Source of the DNA: Bacillota bacterium
GTDB lineage: Bacteria > Bacillota > Sulfobacillia > JAJZYS01 > JAJYTV01
NCBI GenBank assembly: GCA_021810725.1
Contig: JAJZIE010000026.1
Span: forward strand, 1 to 15,816
DNA: 15,816 bases
Direction of reading: 5' to 3'
Below are positions 6,389 to 11,947 of this stretch, one piece after another (the first letter of the stretch is position 1; each line of letters begins with the position of its first letter). Position numbers and translations under genes: made by a program. The notes beneath the pieces are model-generated. The model did not search any database. It saw only the letters and a program-made list of their open reading frames with translations, and was not told where the DNA came from.

Positions 6389-6766
6389 CTGCCCAGCATG
6401 GCACGGCGCCGCCGTGCATCAGCGGCGTTGGAAACGCCCGACCGCCCAACAGCCGGGCAGCATCAACCGCAGGAAACACTTACGACGCCTACCATTCCGA
6501 TCCCGCTGCGCGACAGGGCGAATTGCCGCCTATCGCGCGTCGCTTCCGCCCCCTACTTTCACGAGGTCAGTCGGGTAATGTGCGCGTCCCTCGGCCGTCG
6601 CCGAAGGAGGTCTCCACAATTCTCTCTATCCCTAGGCACCTGGCATGGAGACTTCGGCGACCTCCCGACGTCTACGTGTTGACGATCCTGCGCAGCTGAT
6701 TGGACGCAGCGGCAACCGTCCTAAAGGGGCGGTCGTTCCCCCGGCAGACTGATGGTACCGGCCGGG
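6389..6766. other. non-coding gap between DHFR remnant and collagen-like gene
   Basis: No supported gene. A near-perfect palindrome, GCACGGCG-C-CGCCGTGC, sits at 6401-6417, just upstream of the remnant gene, and could be an old operator. ACCGTCC/GGGGCGGT near 6709-6729 can form a weak hairpin downstream of the collagen-like gene, without a U-tract. A frame at 6398-6682 on the plus strand has an Arg/Pro-rich, non-protein-like translation and was not accepted. Confidence 0.4.
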
Positions 6767-7705
6767 TCACGGGACGACAAAGGAGTTGAGCTCTGGTGTA
6801 TTGAGGAGCACCGAGCTGGACGTGCTGCTGCAACTGAGCTGCACATTGTCCCCTGACTGCACTGTCAGGGCAGCGCTGACGGCGAGCGTCTCGTCGCCAT
6901 TGGCCGGCATGGTCGCCGCGAATGTTGGCTGCGAGCCCAGATCGTTTTTCGCAGGGTTTCCGTTCAGCAACATTCCGCAAGAAACGGTCTGCTGCGCACT
7001 GGACTGGTTGATCAGGGGGAGTACGCCGTTCACCATCAGCGTGCCAGCGAAGGGGCCATCCCACACGTCTAGAACGAGAGGCGACGAGCTTGAGAGAATC
7101 GCGCCTACCAGAACGGTCGCCGTTGCATTCACTGGTCCCGCTGGCCCTTGAGGACCCTGTGGTCCCTGGGGTCCCTGTGGTCCCTGGGGTCCCTGTGGTC
7201 CCGTGGCTCCTTGGGACCCGGTGGCTCCTTGGGGTCCAGTCGCTCCCTGGGGTCCCTGCGGTCCCATCGGTCCTTGCGGTCCTGCTGGCCCCCGCGCCCC
7301 TGGGGCGCCGACGAGGGATGTTCCCGACGTGGGCCAGCCCCCCCTAGTCATCGGCCCGTACAACGAGTCGGACGTGGTATCGAGGTAGAAATCCCCACTT
7401 TGCGCGCCGGACGTCGATGCGGTCGTCGGCGCCCCGGAGCCGCTCAGGAGGCCGACGCCTGGCGCCCCCTGCGGACCTTGGGCGTCAAAGGTGACGAGCA
7501 CCGCAGTGTGGACGCAGCCGGCGCTTGGCTGCACCAGCGTGATCGTGTGCGGGTATGCCTTGCTCACGCAGGCGCGAATGACGCCTCCCTTGCCGACGAA
7601 GACCGGCTGGGAAGCACGGGAGGCGGCTATCGTCACGGCGGCTGATACCACCACGAGTGCTGCTGCGATCGGCACGACGGTACGGAGTTTCGCACGGATG
7701 TCCAC
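6767..7705 (-). CDS. membrane-anchored collagen-like protein
   Basis: A 312-residue surface protein. Seen: a short basic N-terminus, one hydrophobic segment (about 9-28) acting as signal-anchor or signal peptide, a small Cys-containing module (VIRACVSKAYPHTITLVQPSAGC, residues 42-64) typical of bacterial collagen-like proteins, a linker with FYLDTTSDSLYGP (107-118), 19-20 uninterrupted Gly-X-Y triplets at 133-191 (mostly GPQ), and a beta-rich C-terminal domain (192-312) with two Cys. Start: AAGGGGGAG lies 5 nt before GTG 7705; longer frames upstream have no such site. Known of the family: the triplets form a trimeric triple helix, and the C-domain probably trimerises. The ligand is unknown. 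The gene stands alone. Confidence 0.88.
   Translation of the reverse strand: MDIRAKLRTVVPIAAALVVVSAAVTIAASRASQPVFVGKGGVIRACVSKAYPHTITLVQPSAGCVHTAVLVTFDAQGPQGAPGVGLLSGSGAPTTASTSGAQSGDFYLDTTSDSLYGPMTRGGWPTSGTSLVGAPGARGPAGPQGPMGPQGPQGATGPQGATGSQGATGPQGPQGPQGPQGPQGPQGPAGPVNATATVLVGAILSSSSPLVLDVWDGPFAGTLMVNGVLPLINQSSAQQTVSCGMLLNGNPAKNDLGSQPTFAATMPANGDETLAVSAALTVQSGDNVQLSCSSTSSSVLLNTPELNSFVVP
7133..7309 (-). repeat. collagen-type Gly-X-Y coding repeat (9-nt and 18-nt units)
   Basis: Tandem 9-nt units such as GGTCCCTGT and GGTCCCTGG on the plus strand (Gly-Pro-Gln on the minus) are near-identical at 7150-7200, with GAT, GSQ and GPM variants further on. Near-identity of adjacent units suggests recent expansion by slippage or unequal recombination. 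Repeat number may vary between strains. Confidence 0.9.
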
Positions 7706-7939
7706 CAGTACTCCCCCTTCTGGCGTATAGGTTTCTATCCGGCATACTGTGAACCTTTGCCCGTCGAAGGAGTGGCTGAAGTTCGATTCGCGTTGTTGGA
7801 CTGTAGGACGCGCACGTAGGAGGCGGGTCACGGTCTTTGCCAGCCCTGGATTTGGAATGACTATGCTGAGTGCAGATGCCCCCGCCTGCTCCCGCGATGA
7901 ACCAGGCGGAATGAGATCGGATGCCCAGCCCGGCTGGCA
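7706..7939. other. leader and upstream region of the collagen-like gene
   Basis: No supported gene. This stretch holds the ribosome site (7711-7719 on the minus strand) and a weak promoter candidate of the collagen-like gene, then reaches the transposon-end relic. The further 105 nt from 8010 to the end of the sigma gene at 8115 show nothing recognisable, and no terminator hairpin for the sigma operon was found. Confidence 0.4.
7724..7753 (-). promoter_or_regulatory. candidate sigma70-type promoter for the collagen-like gene
   Basis: On the minus strand TTCACA (7748-7753) and TATACG (7724-7729) are 18 nt apart. The predicted start of transcription would leave only about 12 nt before GTG 7705, so this is a weak call. 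Confidence 0.25.
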
Positions 7940-8009
7940 GCCCGGACAAACCTTATTGTGGAGGACTCGGCCGGCGAAACGGGTTCAGGAATCCTATTGT
8001 CCGAGTCCT
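7940..8009 (-). mobile_element. decayed Tn7-like transposon end (relic)
   Basis: Reading leftwards from 8009, nine bases AGGACTCGG are followed by ACAATAGGATTCCTGA (site at 7981-8000). A second site, ACAATAAGGTTTGTCC, lies at 7940-7959. Both resemble the end motifs of the 10403-11923 element, whose ends also have nine bases before ACAAT. GGACTCGG (7963-7970) and CCGAGTCC (8001-8008) also form an inverted repeat. I found no target duplication or convincing opposite end, so this is a solo or eroded end. Its orientation places the collagen-like gene on the internal side. Alternative: a shared promoter or regulator site. Confidence 0.55.
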
Positions 8010-8114
8010 GTGGGGCTGCGAGATATTTCCGCGCTCAGGGGGCTAACACAGAGTGTGAGATCCACTGCCGCCGAAGTTGAAGGTTATCCGCAGGGGCCAA
8101 AAGCCATGTGCGCC

Positions 8115-9302
8115 TCAAGGCTCGGCTATCAGTTCGGCGCGGCGGCGGGTCAGGTGGCGGATCTCGGCCGGATTGCTGGCCAACTCGATCGCCCGCGTGT
8201 ACGCTGCGCGTGCCTCGAGCGACCGGCCCAGGCGCCGCAAGAGCTCGGCGCGCGTCGCGTGAAAGGCATGGTAGCCGGAAAGCGGTAGCGCGTCGACGGT
8301 CGCCAGGGACGCCGCTGGCCCGTACAACTCGGCGGTGACGACTGCCCGGTTGAGGGCGACGACCGGCGTCGGCTGCAGCGCGTAAAGCTGGTCGTACAGC
8401 GTGGCCAGCGCGGCCCAGTTGGTGTCCCGGAACGCATGCGCCGACGTGTGCAGGGCGTTGATCGCCGCCTGCAGCTGATAGGGGCCTGGCCGGTTCGCTT
8501 GGACGCAGGCGCGCACCAGCGCGTGCCCTTCCGCGATCAGCGCCGCGTTCCAGGCGGACCGGTCCTGCTGGTCCAGCGTCACCAATTCACCGGCCTCGTC
8601 GACCCGGGCAGCGCGGCGGGCGTCGATCAAAAGCATTAGCGCGAGCAGCCCGGTGGCCTCGGACTGGTCCGGAAGTCTGTCGTGCAGCAGCCGGGCCAAC
8701 CGGATCGCCTCGTCGGAGAGGTCGACGCGCAGTGCTGTGCCTCCGCCAGGCAGGTAGCCCTCGTTGAACACGAGGTAGACGACCGCGAGAACGTCCGGTA
8801 GGCGCTCTTCTAGCCGCTCGGGGACGGCGAACGGGATATGCGCCGCCTTGATCTTGGCCTTCGCGCGGGTAATCCTCTGTCCAACCGCCGCCTCGCTCGA
8901 CAGGAGCGCACGGGCGATCTCAGGGACGGTCAACCCGGCGACCAGCCTCAGCGTAAGGGCCAGCCGAGCCTGGGGTGCGAGGGCAGGATGGCAACAGACG
9001 AAGATTAGCCGGAGTTGGTCGTCCTCGACGGCGTGCGTGGGCTCCGGGTCCGGTCGCAGCATGACGGCCTCGGCATGCTTCGCGTCCCTCCGGCTCTCGC
9101 GCCGCAGCCGGTCGATCGCCTTGCGGGTCGCGGTGGTCATCAGCCAGCCGCCCGGGTTGGGCGGCATCCGCTCGCGCCACGCGGTCACAGCGGCGAGGAT
9201 GGCCTCGCCGGCAGCGTCCTCGGCGATGTCCAGGTCGCCGAAGCGGCGGGCCAGCGAGGCCACCACACGCGGCCACTCGTCCCGGAAGACGTCCTCGATC
9301 AT
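8115..9302 (-). CDS. ECF42-type RNA polymerase sigma factor with long C-terminal extension
   Basis: A 395-residue alternative sigma factor. Seen: sigma region 2 at about 8-75 (DIAEDAAGEAILAAVTAWRE, GGWLMTTATRKAIDRLRR), region 4 at about 105-160 (LRLVAGLTVPEIARALLSSEAAVGQRITRAKAKIK), and a roughly 230-residue TPR-like helical C-terminal extension including VYLVFNEGYLPGGG. Length and architecture match the ECF42 group, in which the extension replaces an anti-sigma factor and DGPF/YCII genes are the usual neighbours, as here. The start ATG 9302 overlaps the stop of the upstream YCII reading frame (ATGA at 9299-9302). The gene looks intact although the preceding YCII gene is broken. Confidence 0.93.
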   Translation of the reverse strand: MIEDVFRDEWPRVVASLARRFGDLDIAEDAAGEAILAAVTAWRERMPPNPGGWLMTTATRKAIDRLRRESRRDAKHAEAVMLRPDPEPTHAVEDDQLRLIFVCCHPALAPQARLALTLRLVAGLTVPEIARALLSSEAAVGQRITRAKAKIKAAHIPFAVPERLEERLPDVLAVVYLVFNEGYLPGGGTALRVDLSDEAIRLARLLHDRLPDQSEATGLLALMLLIDARRAARVDEAGELVTLDQQDRSAWNAALIAEGHALVRACVQANRPGPYQLQAAINALHTSAHAFRDTNWAALATLYDQLYALQPTPVVALNRAVVTAELYGPAASLATVDALPLSGYHAFHATRAELLRRLGRSLEARAAYTRAIELASNPAEIRHLTRRRAELIAEP

Positions 9303-9658
9303 CTTGCGGCGATGAATCTAGGAACGAGCGTGCCTCGGCCGTGCCACATCAAGCCTTGGGGGCAGCTGGCCAGCTCGCGTGCAACGTCCAGGTCCGGCGC
9401 CTCGATCACTCGGAATCCTTCGATCCACTCCGCCGTGACTCGTCGGTGAACACCGGCTTGTCGCCCGTGCCGTCCACCACCCTCGCGGTGGACGCCGCGC
9501 GGAGGCCGCCGGCGAAGACGAAGTAGCCCACGGGCATGAGCCTCTCGTTGCACACGCCGGTCGAGGCCATCGCCGCCTCGACATCGAACGCGCCGAACTT
9601 CCCTGCGGCAGGCCCGTAGTCCGAGGCCGTGCCGTGCACCGACAGCAGATACCGCGTC
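9299..9658 (-). pseudogene. second YCII/DGPF-family gene, frameshifted and without a normal start
   Basis: A YCII-related (DGPF) protein gene in the sigma operon. Seen: YLLSVHGTASDYGP, AAGKFGAFDVEAAMAST, GYFVFAGGL and GDKPVFTD in one frame, up to about 9450. The family's DGPxxExKE segment is then shortened and the frame is lost; EWIEGFRVIEAPDLDVARELA continues in another frame to a TGA at 9299-9301. The expected ATG of relatives (M-R-Y-L-L-S) reads ACG at 9656-9658. Two independent defects argue for a pseudogene, although GTG 9639 could start a 77-residue fragment. Its stop still overlaps the sigma start, so it may act as a coupling frame. Confidence 0.72.
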
Positions 9659-9660
9659 CT

Positions 9661-10053
9661 CTAGGCATCGTTCCCCGCGGCTGCCGCACGGTCGGCGTCG
9701 GGCGTCGGGACCCGATTTTGGAAGATCCGCACCTCCTGCGGCCAGTCGCAGGCCACCGCGATCCGGCCCGCCCAGTAACGAGCCGCAGCCTCGTCGGGCA
9801 CATTCATGGCGGCGAAGCCGCCGAAGGTCTCCTTGGTCTCGGCGTACGGCCCGTCGGTGAAGACGGGCTTGCCACCGCGGGGTTCCACGTGGAAGACCGG
9901 GGCATCGTTGTCGAGGCCCCCAGTGAAGATAAAGACCCCGGCTGCCTTCATCTCCTCCACCAGGGCGCGCACATCGCGCGACCTCTTCTGCCACCCCTCG
10001 TCGGTGGTCTCGGTCACCCACTCGTCGTTGAAGAAGATGAGGTACTCGGCCAT
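9661..10053 (-). CDS. YCII-related (DGPF) domain protein
   Basis: A 130-residue intact YCII-family protein, first gene of the ECF42 operon. Seen: MAEYLIFFNDEW start, GVFIFTGGLDND (39-50), the family motif VFTDGPYAETKETFGGF (64-80) and the ending DWPQEVRIFQNRVP. AGAGGAGG lies 6 nt before ATG 10053. The second YCII frame begins within a few bases after the stop. Known of the family: a ferredoxin-like fold with a conserved His-Asp pair in YciI; DGPF proteins accompany ECF41/42 sigma factors and their biochemical role is not established. Function here is therefore inferred only as a partner of the sigma factor. Confidence 0.88.
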   Translation of the reverse strand: MAEYLIFFNDEWVTETTDEGWQKRSRDVRALVEEMKAAGVFIFTGGLDNDAPVFHVEPRGGKPVFTDGPYAETKETFGGFAAMNVPDEAAARYWAGRIAVACDWPQEVRIFQNRVPTPDADRAAAAGNDA

Positions 10054-10126
10054 GTCAGTCCTCCTCTGGTTTCGCGATCGCGCGGCCCTGCGCGGAAGCG
10101 TTGGGGAGCGGGCTCGCCGACCAGCC

Positions 10127-10142
10127 GGTACGGCGCCGTACC
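10127..10142. promoter_or_regulatory. 16-bp perfect palindrome in the YCII-sigma operon leader
   Basis: GGTACGGCGCCGTACC is fully self-complementary and lies 74 nt upstream of the YCII ATG, a likely operator for a dimeric repressor or activator. TGTCGG on the minus strand (10196-10201) resembles the TGTCGA -35 motif that I recall for ECF42 promoters, but no -10 element was clear. Confidence 0.45.
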
Positions 10143-10397
10143 ACCTATTCGGTTGGAGCACCCCTCACCCTGTCCACGAACGAGGCCCACCGAATCCGAC
10201 AACGCGTTCGGACGAAGTTCATCGCGAAACGGGATACTCCTTCAGCGCCACCGTGTGGCAGCCGTCCGTAGGCCCTGTGGCAAGCGGGTATGCGCTCGCA
10301 GCGGATCGTGGGGGGCTCACTGGCAAGCCCCGGCGATACCGGCGGTAAAGCGTGAACTTCGAAAGCGCGAATCTCTACTGACTTTGCCGGCCCACTG

Positions 10398-10402
10398 GCG
10401 AA
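10398..10402. repeat. 5-bp target-site duplication, left copy (GCGAA)
   Basis: GCGAA directly abuts the left transposon end TGGACT at 10403 and is identical to the bases after the right end (11924-11928). A 5-bp duplication is the Tn7 and Mu type. Confidence 0.85.
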
Positions 10403-10427
10403 TGGACTCTGACAATTATGTTTGTCC
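10403..10427 (+). repeat. left terminal inverted repeat of the Tn7-like element
   Basis: Begins TGGACTCTGACAATTATG and pairs with 11899-11923, 22 of 25 identical. The outer nine bases precede the first 20-bp motif. Confidence 0.88.
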
Positions 10428-10471
10428 GTCCTTTGTAAAGTGTGTCCCTGACTCGGAAAGTGCGCCCCTGA
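10412..10471 (+). repeat. three contiguous 20-bp transposase-binding-like sites
   Basis: Sites at 10412-10431 (ACAATTATGTTTGTCC...), 10432-10451 (TTTGTAAAGTGTGTCCCTGA) and 10452-10471 (CTCGGAAAGTGCGCCCCTGA) follow one another at exact 20-bp period. Sites two and three share 13 of 15 bases in AAAGTGyGyCCCTGA. The pattern TAAAGT, six bases, CTGA matches remembered TnsB sites of Tn7. Tight packing is the style of Tn7R. Confidence 0.8.
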
Positions 10472-10525
10472 GACGCTGAACACGGTTTGCCGGGTGAGCC
10501 GCAGTAATGTCTGTCTGCCATTTGG

Positions 10526-11116
10526 TCAGCGCCAGTTTTGTGGCGGTAAACCAATAACCATGGTATGTAGGAGGTGACCCTGCTCGTCGAGCAGGAAGAC
10601 CCACGCCGCGCTGTGCTGTCCTTCCGAGGCTGGGCCGGTCCAAGTCTCGCTGAGTATCACTGCACGCGAGATGTCGGCGGACTTAGGAACTTTAGGGTAG
10701 CGCTCCAGGTACTCCTGTCGGGTTAACACCTCGGACGTACACGTCCCCTGGTATGGTGTATAGGACGTCGTAGCAGGACCGCCGTGATCGACCTTGCAAG
10801 CCCGTGTGCCTGGCGTATGCGGAAAGATTCTGAACACGGTTGACCGTTGCCGAATCACCTTGAGCGACCAGAATCCCTGCGGTAACTGTGCAGGGTGCCT
10901 CTGCCCGGCGGGGAGTGTGTGGTGAGTGAGGTACACTCCGCCCAAGCCGAAAGCGAGGGCGAGCACCGCAGCCGCTGCTGTCCAGGGGAGATGGGGTCTG
11001 CGTGGCAACTTCGTGGCGACTTTCGCCCAATGCATCTTCGTCAGGTTGGGTGCGGGAATCGCGCGGGCAGTCGCACCGCGCAAGTCCTCGAGAATCTCGT
11101 CTAGCGGCCGTTTCAC
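10526..11116 (-). CDS. single-pass membrane protein, probable anti-sigma factor
   Basis: A 196-residue protein of no family I can name, encoded directly after the ECF sigma gene. Seen: an N-terminal cytoplasmic segment of about 42 residues (LDEILEDLRGATARA), one transmembrane helix (about 45-63) and a roughly 130-residue external domain with two Cys (107 and 126) that could form a disulfide. The zinc anti-sigma motif HxxxCxxC is absent. GTG 11116 overlaps the sigma stop codon (GTGA at 11113-11116), indicating coupled, stoichiometric synthesis. By position and topology it most likely holds the sigma factor at the membrane until an external signal arrives; this is inference. It is cargo of the Tn7-like element. 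Confidence 0.72.
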   Translation of the reverse strand: MKRPLDEILEDLRGATARAIPAPNLTKMHWAKVATKLPRRPHLPWTAAAAVLALAFGLGGVYLTHHTLPAGQRHPAQLPQGFWSLKVIRQRSTVFRIFPHTPGTRACKVDHGGPATTSYTPYQGTCTSEVLTRQEYLERYPKVPKSADISRAVILSETWTGPASEGQHSAAWVFLLDEQGHLLHTMVIGLPPQNWR

Positions 11117-11610
11117 TCCTTCTCACCCCCAGCAAGCATCGATCGTAAGGCACCCCGAGCACGGTGGAGACGGCTCCGTACCGTACCTGCCGGAAGACCG
11201 AGCAGGTGTCCGATTTGCTTTGGCGTCCAGCCTTCGTAGTAGTGCAGCACAACCACTTCACGCAGCGGTATCGCTAGCTCCTGTACAGCCTCGACGACGT
11301 CGCGCTCCTCATAGAGGTCAGCCGGGTCGTCTACCGGCGAGTCACACCACTCGATCAGCGGCACCTCGTGCCGGCGCCCTTGAGCGCGCAATGCATTCAA
11401 TGCCTTGTTGTGTGTGACCCGTGCCAACCATCGCGAGGGTTCCCGTATCAGGTGCAACGCGTGAACGGCGGCGATTAGGACTTCCTGGGCCACGTCCTCG
11501 GCGAGAGCACTGTCGCCAGTGTAGAGGCGTGCTGCGCGGTGAACGTCCGGACCGTAGCGCTCTACGAACTCCTCGGCCGTCGTTCGGCTCACCTCCCACT
11601 TAGACGACAC
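11113..11610 (-). CDS. ECF-family RNA polymerase sigma factor (transposon cargo)
   Basis: A 165-residue group 4 (ECF) sigma factor. Seen: region 2 at about 15-80 (EEFVERYGPDVHRAARLYTG, AEDVAQEVLIAAV, WLARVTHNKALNALR), an acidic linker, and region 4 at about 103-158 (REVVVLHYYEGWTPKQIGHL, LGLPAGTVRSRLHRARGAL). There is no C-terminal extension. Start: GTG 11610 has GCGGAG 10 nt upstream; GTG 11592 has its GGGAG directly against it, and TTG 11679 lacks a ribosome site, so the exact start is uncertain. It is coupled to the following membrane protein. Both genes lie inside the Tn7-like element, about 285 nt from its glmS-proximal end. The target promoters are unknown. Confidence 0.9.
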   Translation of the reverse strand: MSSKWEVSRTTAEEFVERYGPDVHRAARLYTGDSALAEDVAQEVLIAAVHALHLIREPSRWLARVTHNKALNALRAQGRRHEVPLIEWCDSPVDDPADLYEERDVVEAVQELAIPLREVVVLHYYEGWTPKQIGHLLGLPAGTVRSRLHRARGALRSMLAGGEKE

Positions 11611-11923
11611 CGGCGGCAGGCTCCGCGTTCGCGCGGAGCACCGTTCTGAGCGGCGCACTCCGGCTTCAGTGTCGAACAATGGGTTACTAACATGATTTTA
11701 TCGGTCACCGGTTGGCGCAGTGTAATGGGACGCTCCGGTGTGCTGAAAGCCGACGAGCTGAGCAGAAGCTCGACGTAACTCTGGCGGGCAAACTTTATTG
11801 TAGAAAATCGCCCCAGTAGCACTGCAGGGACAACCATTAGAGAATAGGGTTCCCTGCAAAGAGCGTCCGAACGACAGCGGGGTTCAGGGCTCTTACTTGG
11901 ACAGACATTATTGTCAAAGTCCA
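11611..11923. other. leader region of the sigma gene inside the transposon end
   Basis: A 313-nt non-coding end of the element. It contains TnsB-site-like motifs at 11782-11801 and 11895-11914, a weaker one at 11823-11839, and an inverted repeat TGCAGGGA (11823-11830) / TCCCTGCA (11851-11858). The promoter of the sigma operon must be here or read in from outside; TAAAAT on the minus strand near 11696-11701 is the most AT-rich candidate, without a clear -35 box. Confidence 0.5.
11899..11923 (-). repeat. right (glmS-proximal) terminal inverted repeat
   Basis: On the minus strand it begins TGGACTTTGACAATAATG. It abuts the second GCGAA copy and differs from the left repeat at three positions. 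Confidence 0.88.
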
Positions 11924-11928
11924 GCGAA
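11924..11928. repeat. 5-bp target-site duplication, right copy (GCGAA)
   Basis: Identical to 10398-10402. Nineteen bases separate it from the glmS stop codon, the position of the Tn7 insertion point in attTn7. Confidence 0.85.
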
Positions 11929-11947
11929 ATAAACCGGGCTTCAGCGT

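Larger units (their letters stand above)
10054..10402. other. non-coding region between YCII operon and Tn7-like element
   Basis: No supported gene. It contains the YCII ribosome site, the 16-bp palindrome, a possible ECF42 -35 box and, at its right edge, the target duplication GCGAA (10398-10402). The rest shows no protein-like frame. Before insertion, its right edge was the sequence about 22 bp downstream of glmS. Confidence 0.45.
10403..11923. mobile_element. non-autonomous mini-Tn7-like element inserted at attTn7 downstream of glmS
   Basis: A 1,521-bp unit. Seen: 25-bp inverted ends with 22 matches (TGGACTyTGACAATwATGT, then yTGTCC), TG...CA termini, and a perfect 5-bp direct duplication GCGAA outside both. 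The centre of the duplication is 22 bp past the last base of the glmS stop codon. Each end has nine terminal bases followed by ACAAT, as I recall for Tn7 (TGTGGGCGG-ACAATAAAGT). Three head-to-tail 20-bp sites fill 10412-10471; on the other side sites lie at 11895-11914 and 11782-11801, with a weaker one at 11823-11839. No tnsABCDE gene is present, so movement would need enzymes supplied from elsewhere. Cargo: an ECF sigma factor and its membrane partner. The termini TGG differ from the canonical TGT. Confidence 0.88.

Noticed and set aside
6606..6632. Sequence TCTCCACAATTCTCTCTATCC as a possible left end of an element carrying the collagen-like gene
   Set aside because: Similarity to the Tn7-like end is limited to ACAATT and a few scattered bases. 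No matching target duplication pairs it with 8009, so chance is the simpler reading.
6398..6682. 94-codon plus-strand frame
   Set aside because: It has no ribosome site, and its Arg/Ser/Pro-rich composition, which includes the translated palindrome, suggests a chance frame.
7133..7309. Tandem repeats that could look like a CRISPR or minisatellite
   Set aside because: The 9-nt units are in frame and encode Gly-X-Y triplets without unique spacers; they are explained by the collagen-like protein.
8436..9449. Long plus-strand frames opposite the sigma gene
   Set aside because: They are GC-rich shadows of the well-supported ECF42 gene and show no domains or ribosome sites.
10403..11923. End motifs read as a shared promoter or regulator site instead of transposon ends
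   Set aside because: Inverted arrangement, TG...CA tips, perfect 5-bp duplication and placement at attTn7 together are not expected from promoters. The option remains open only for the 7940-8009 copy.
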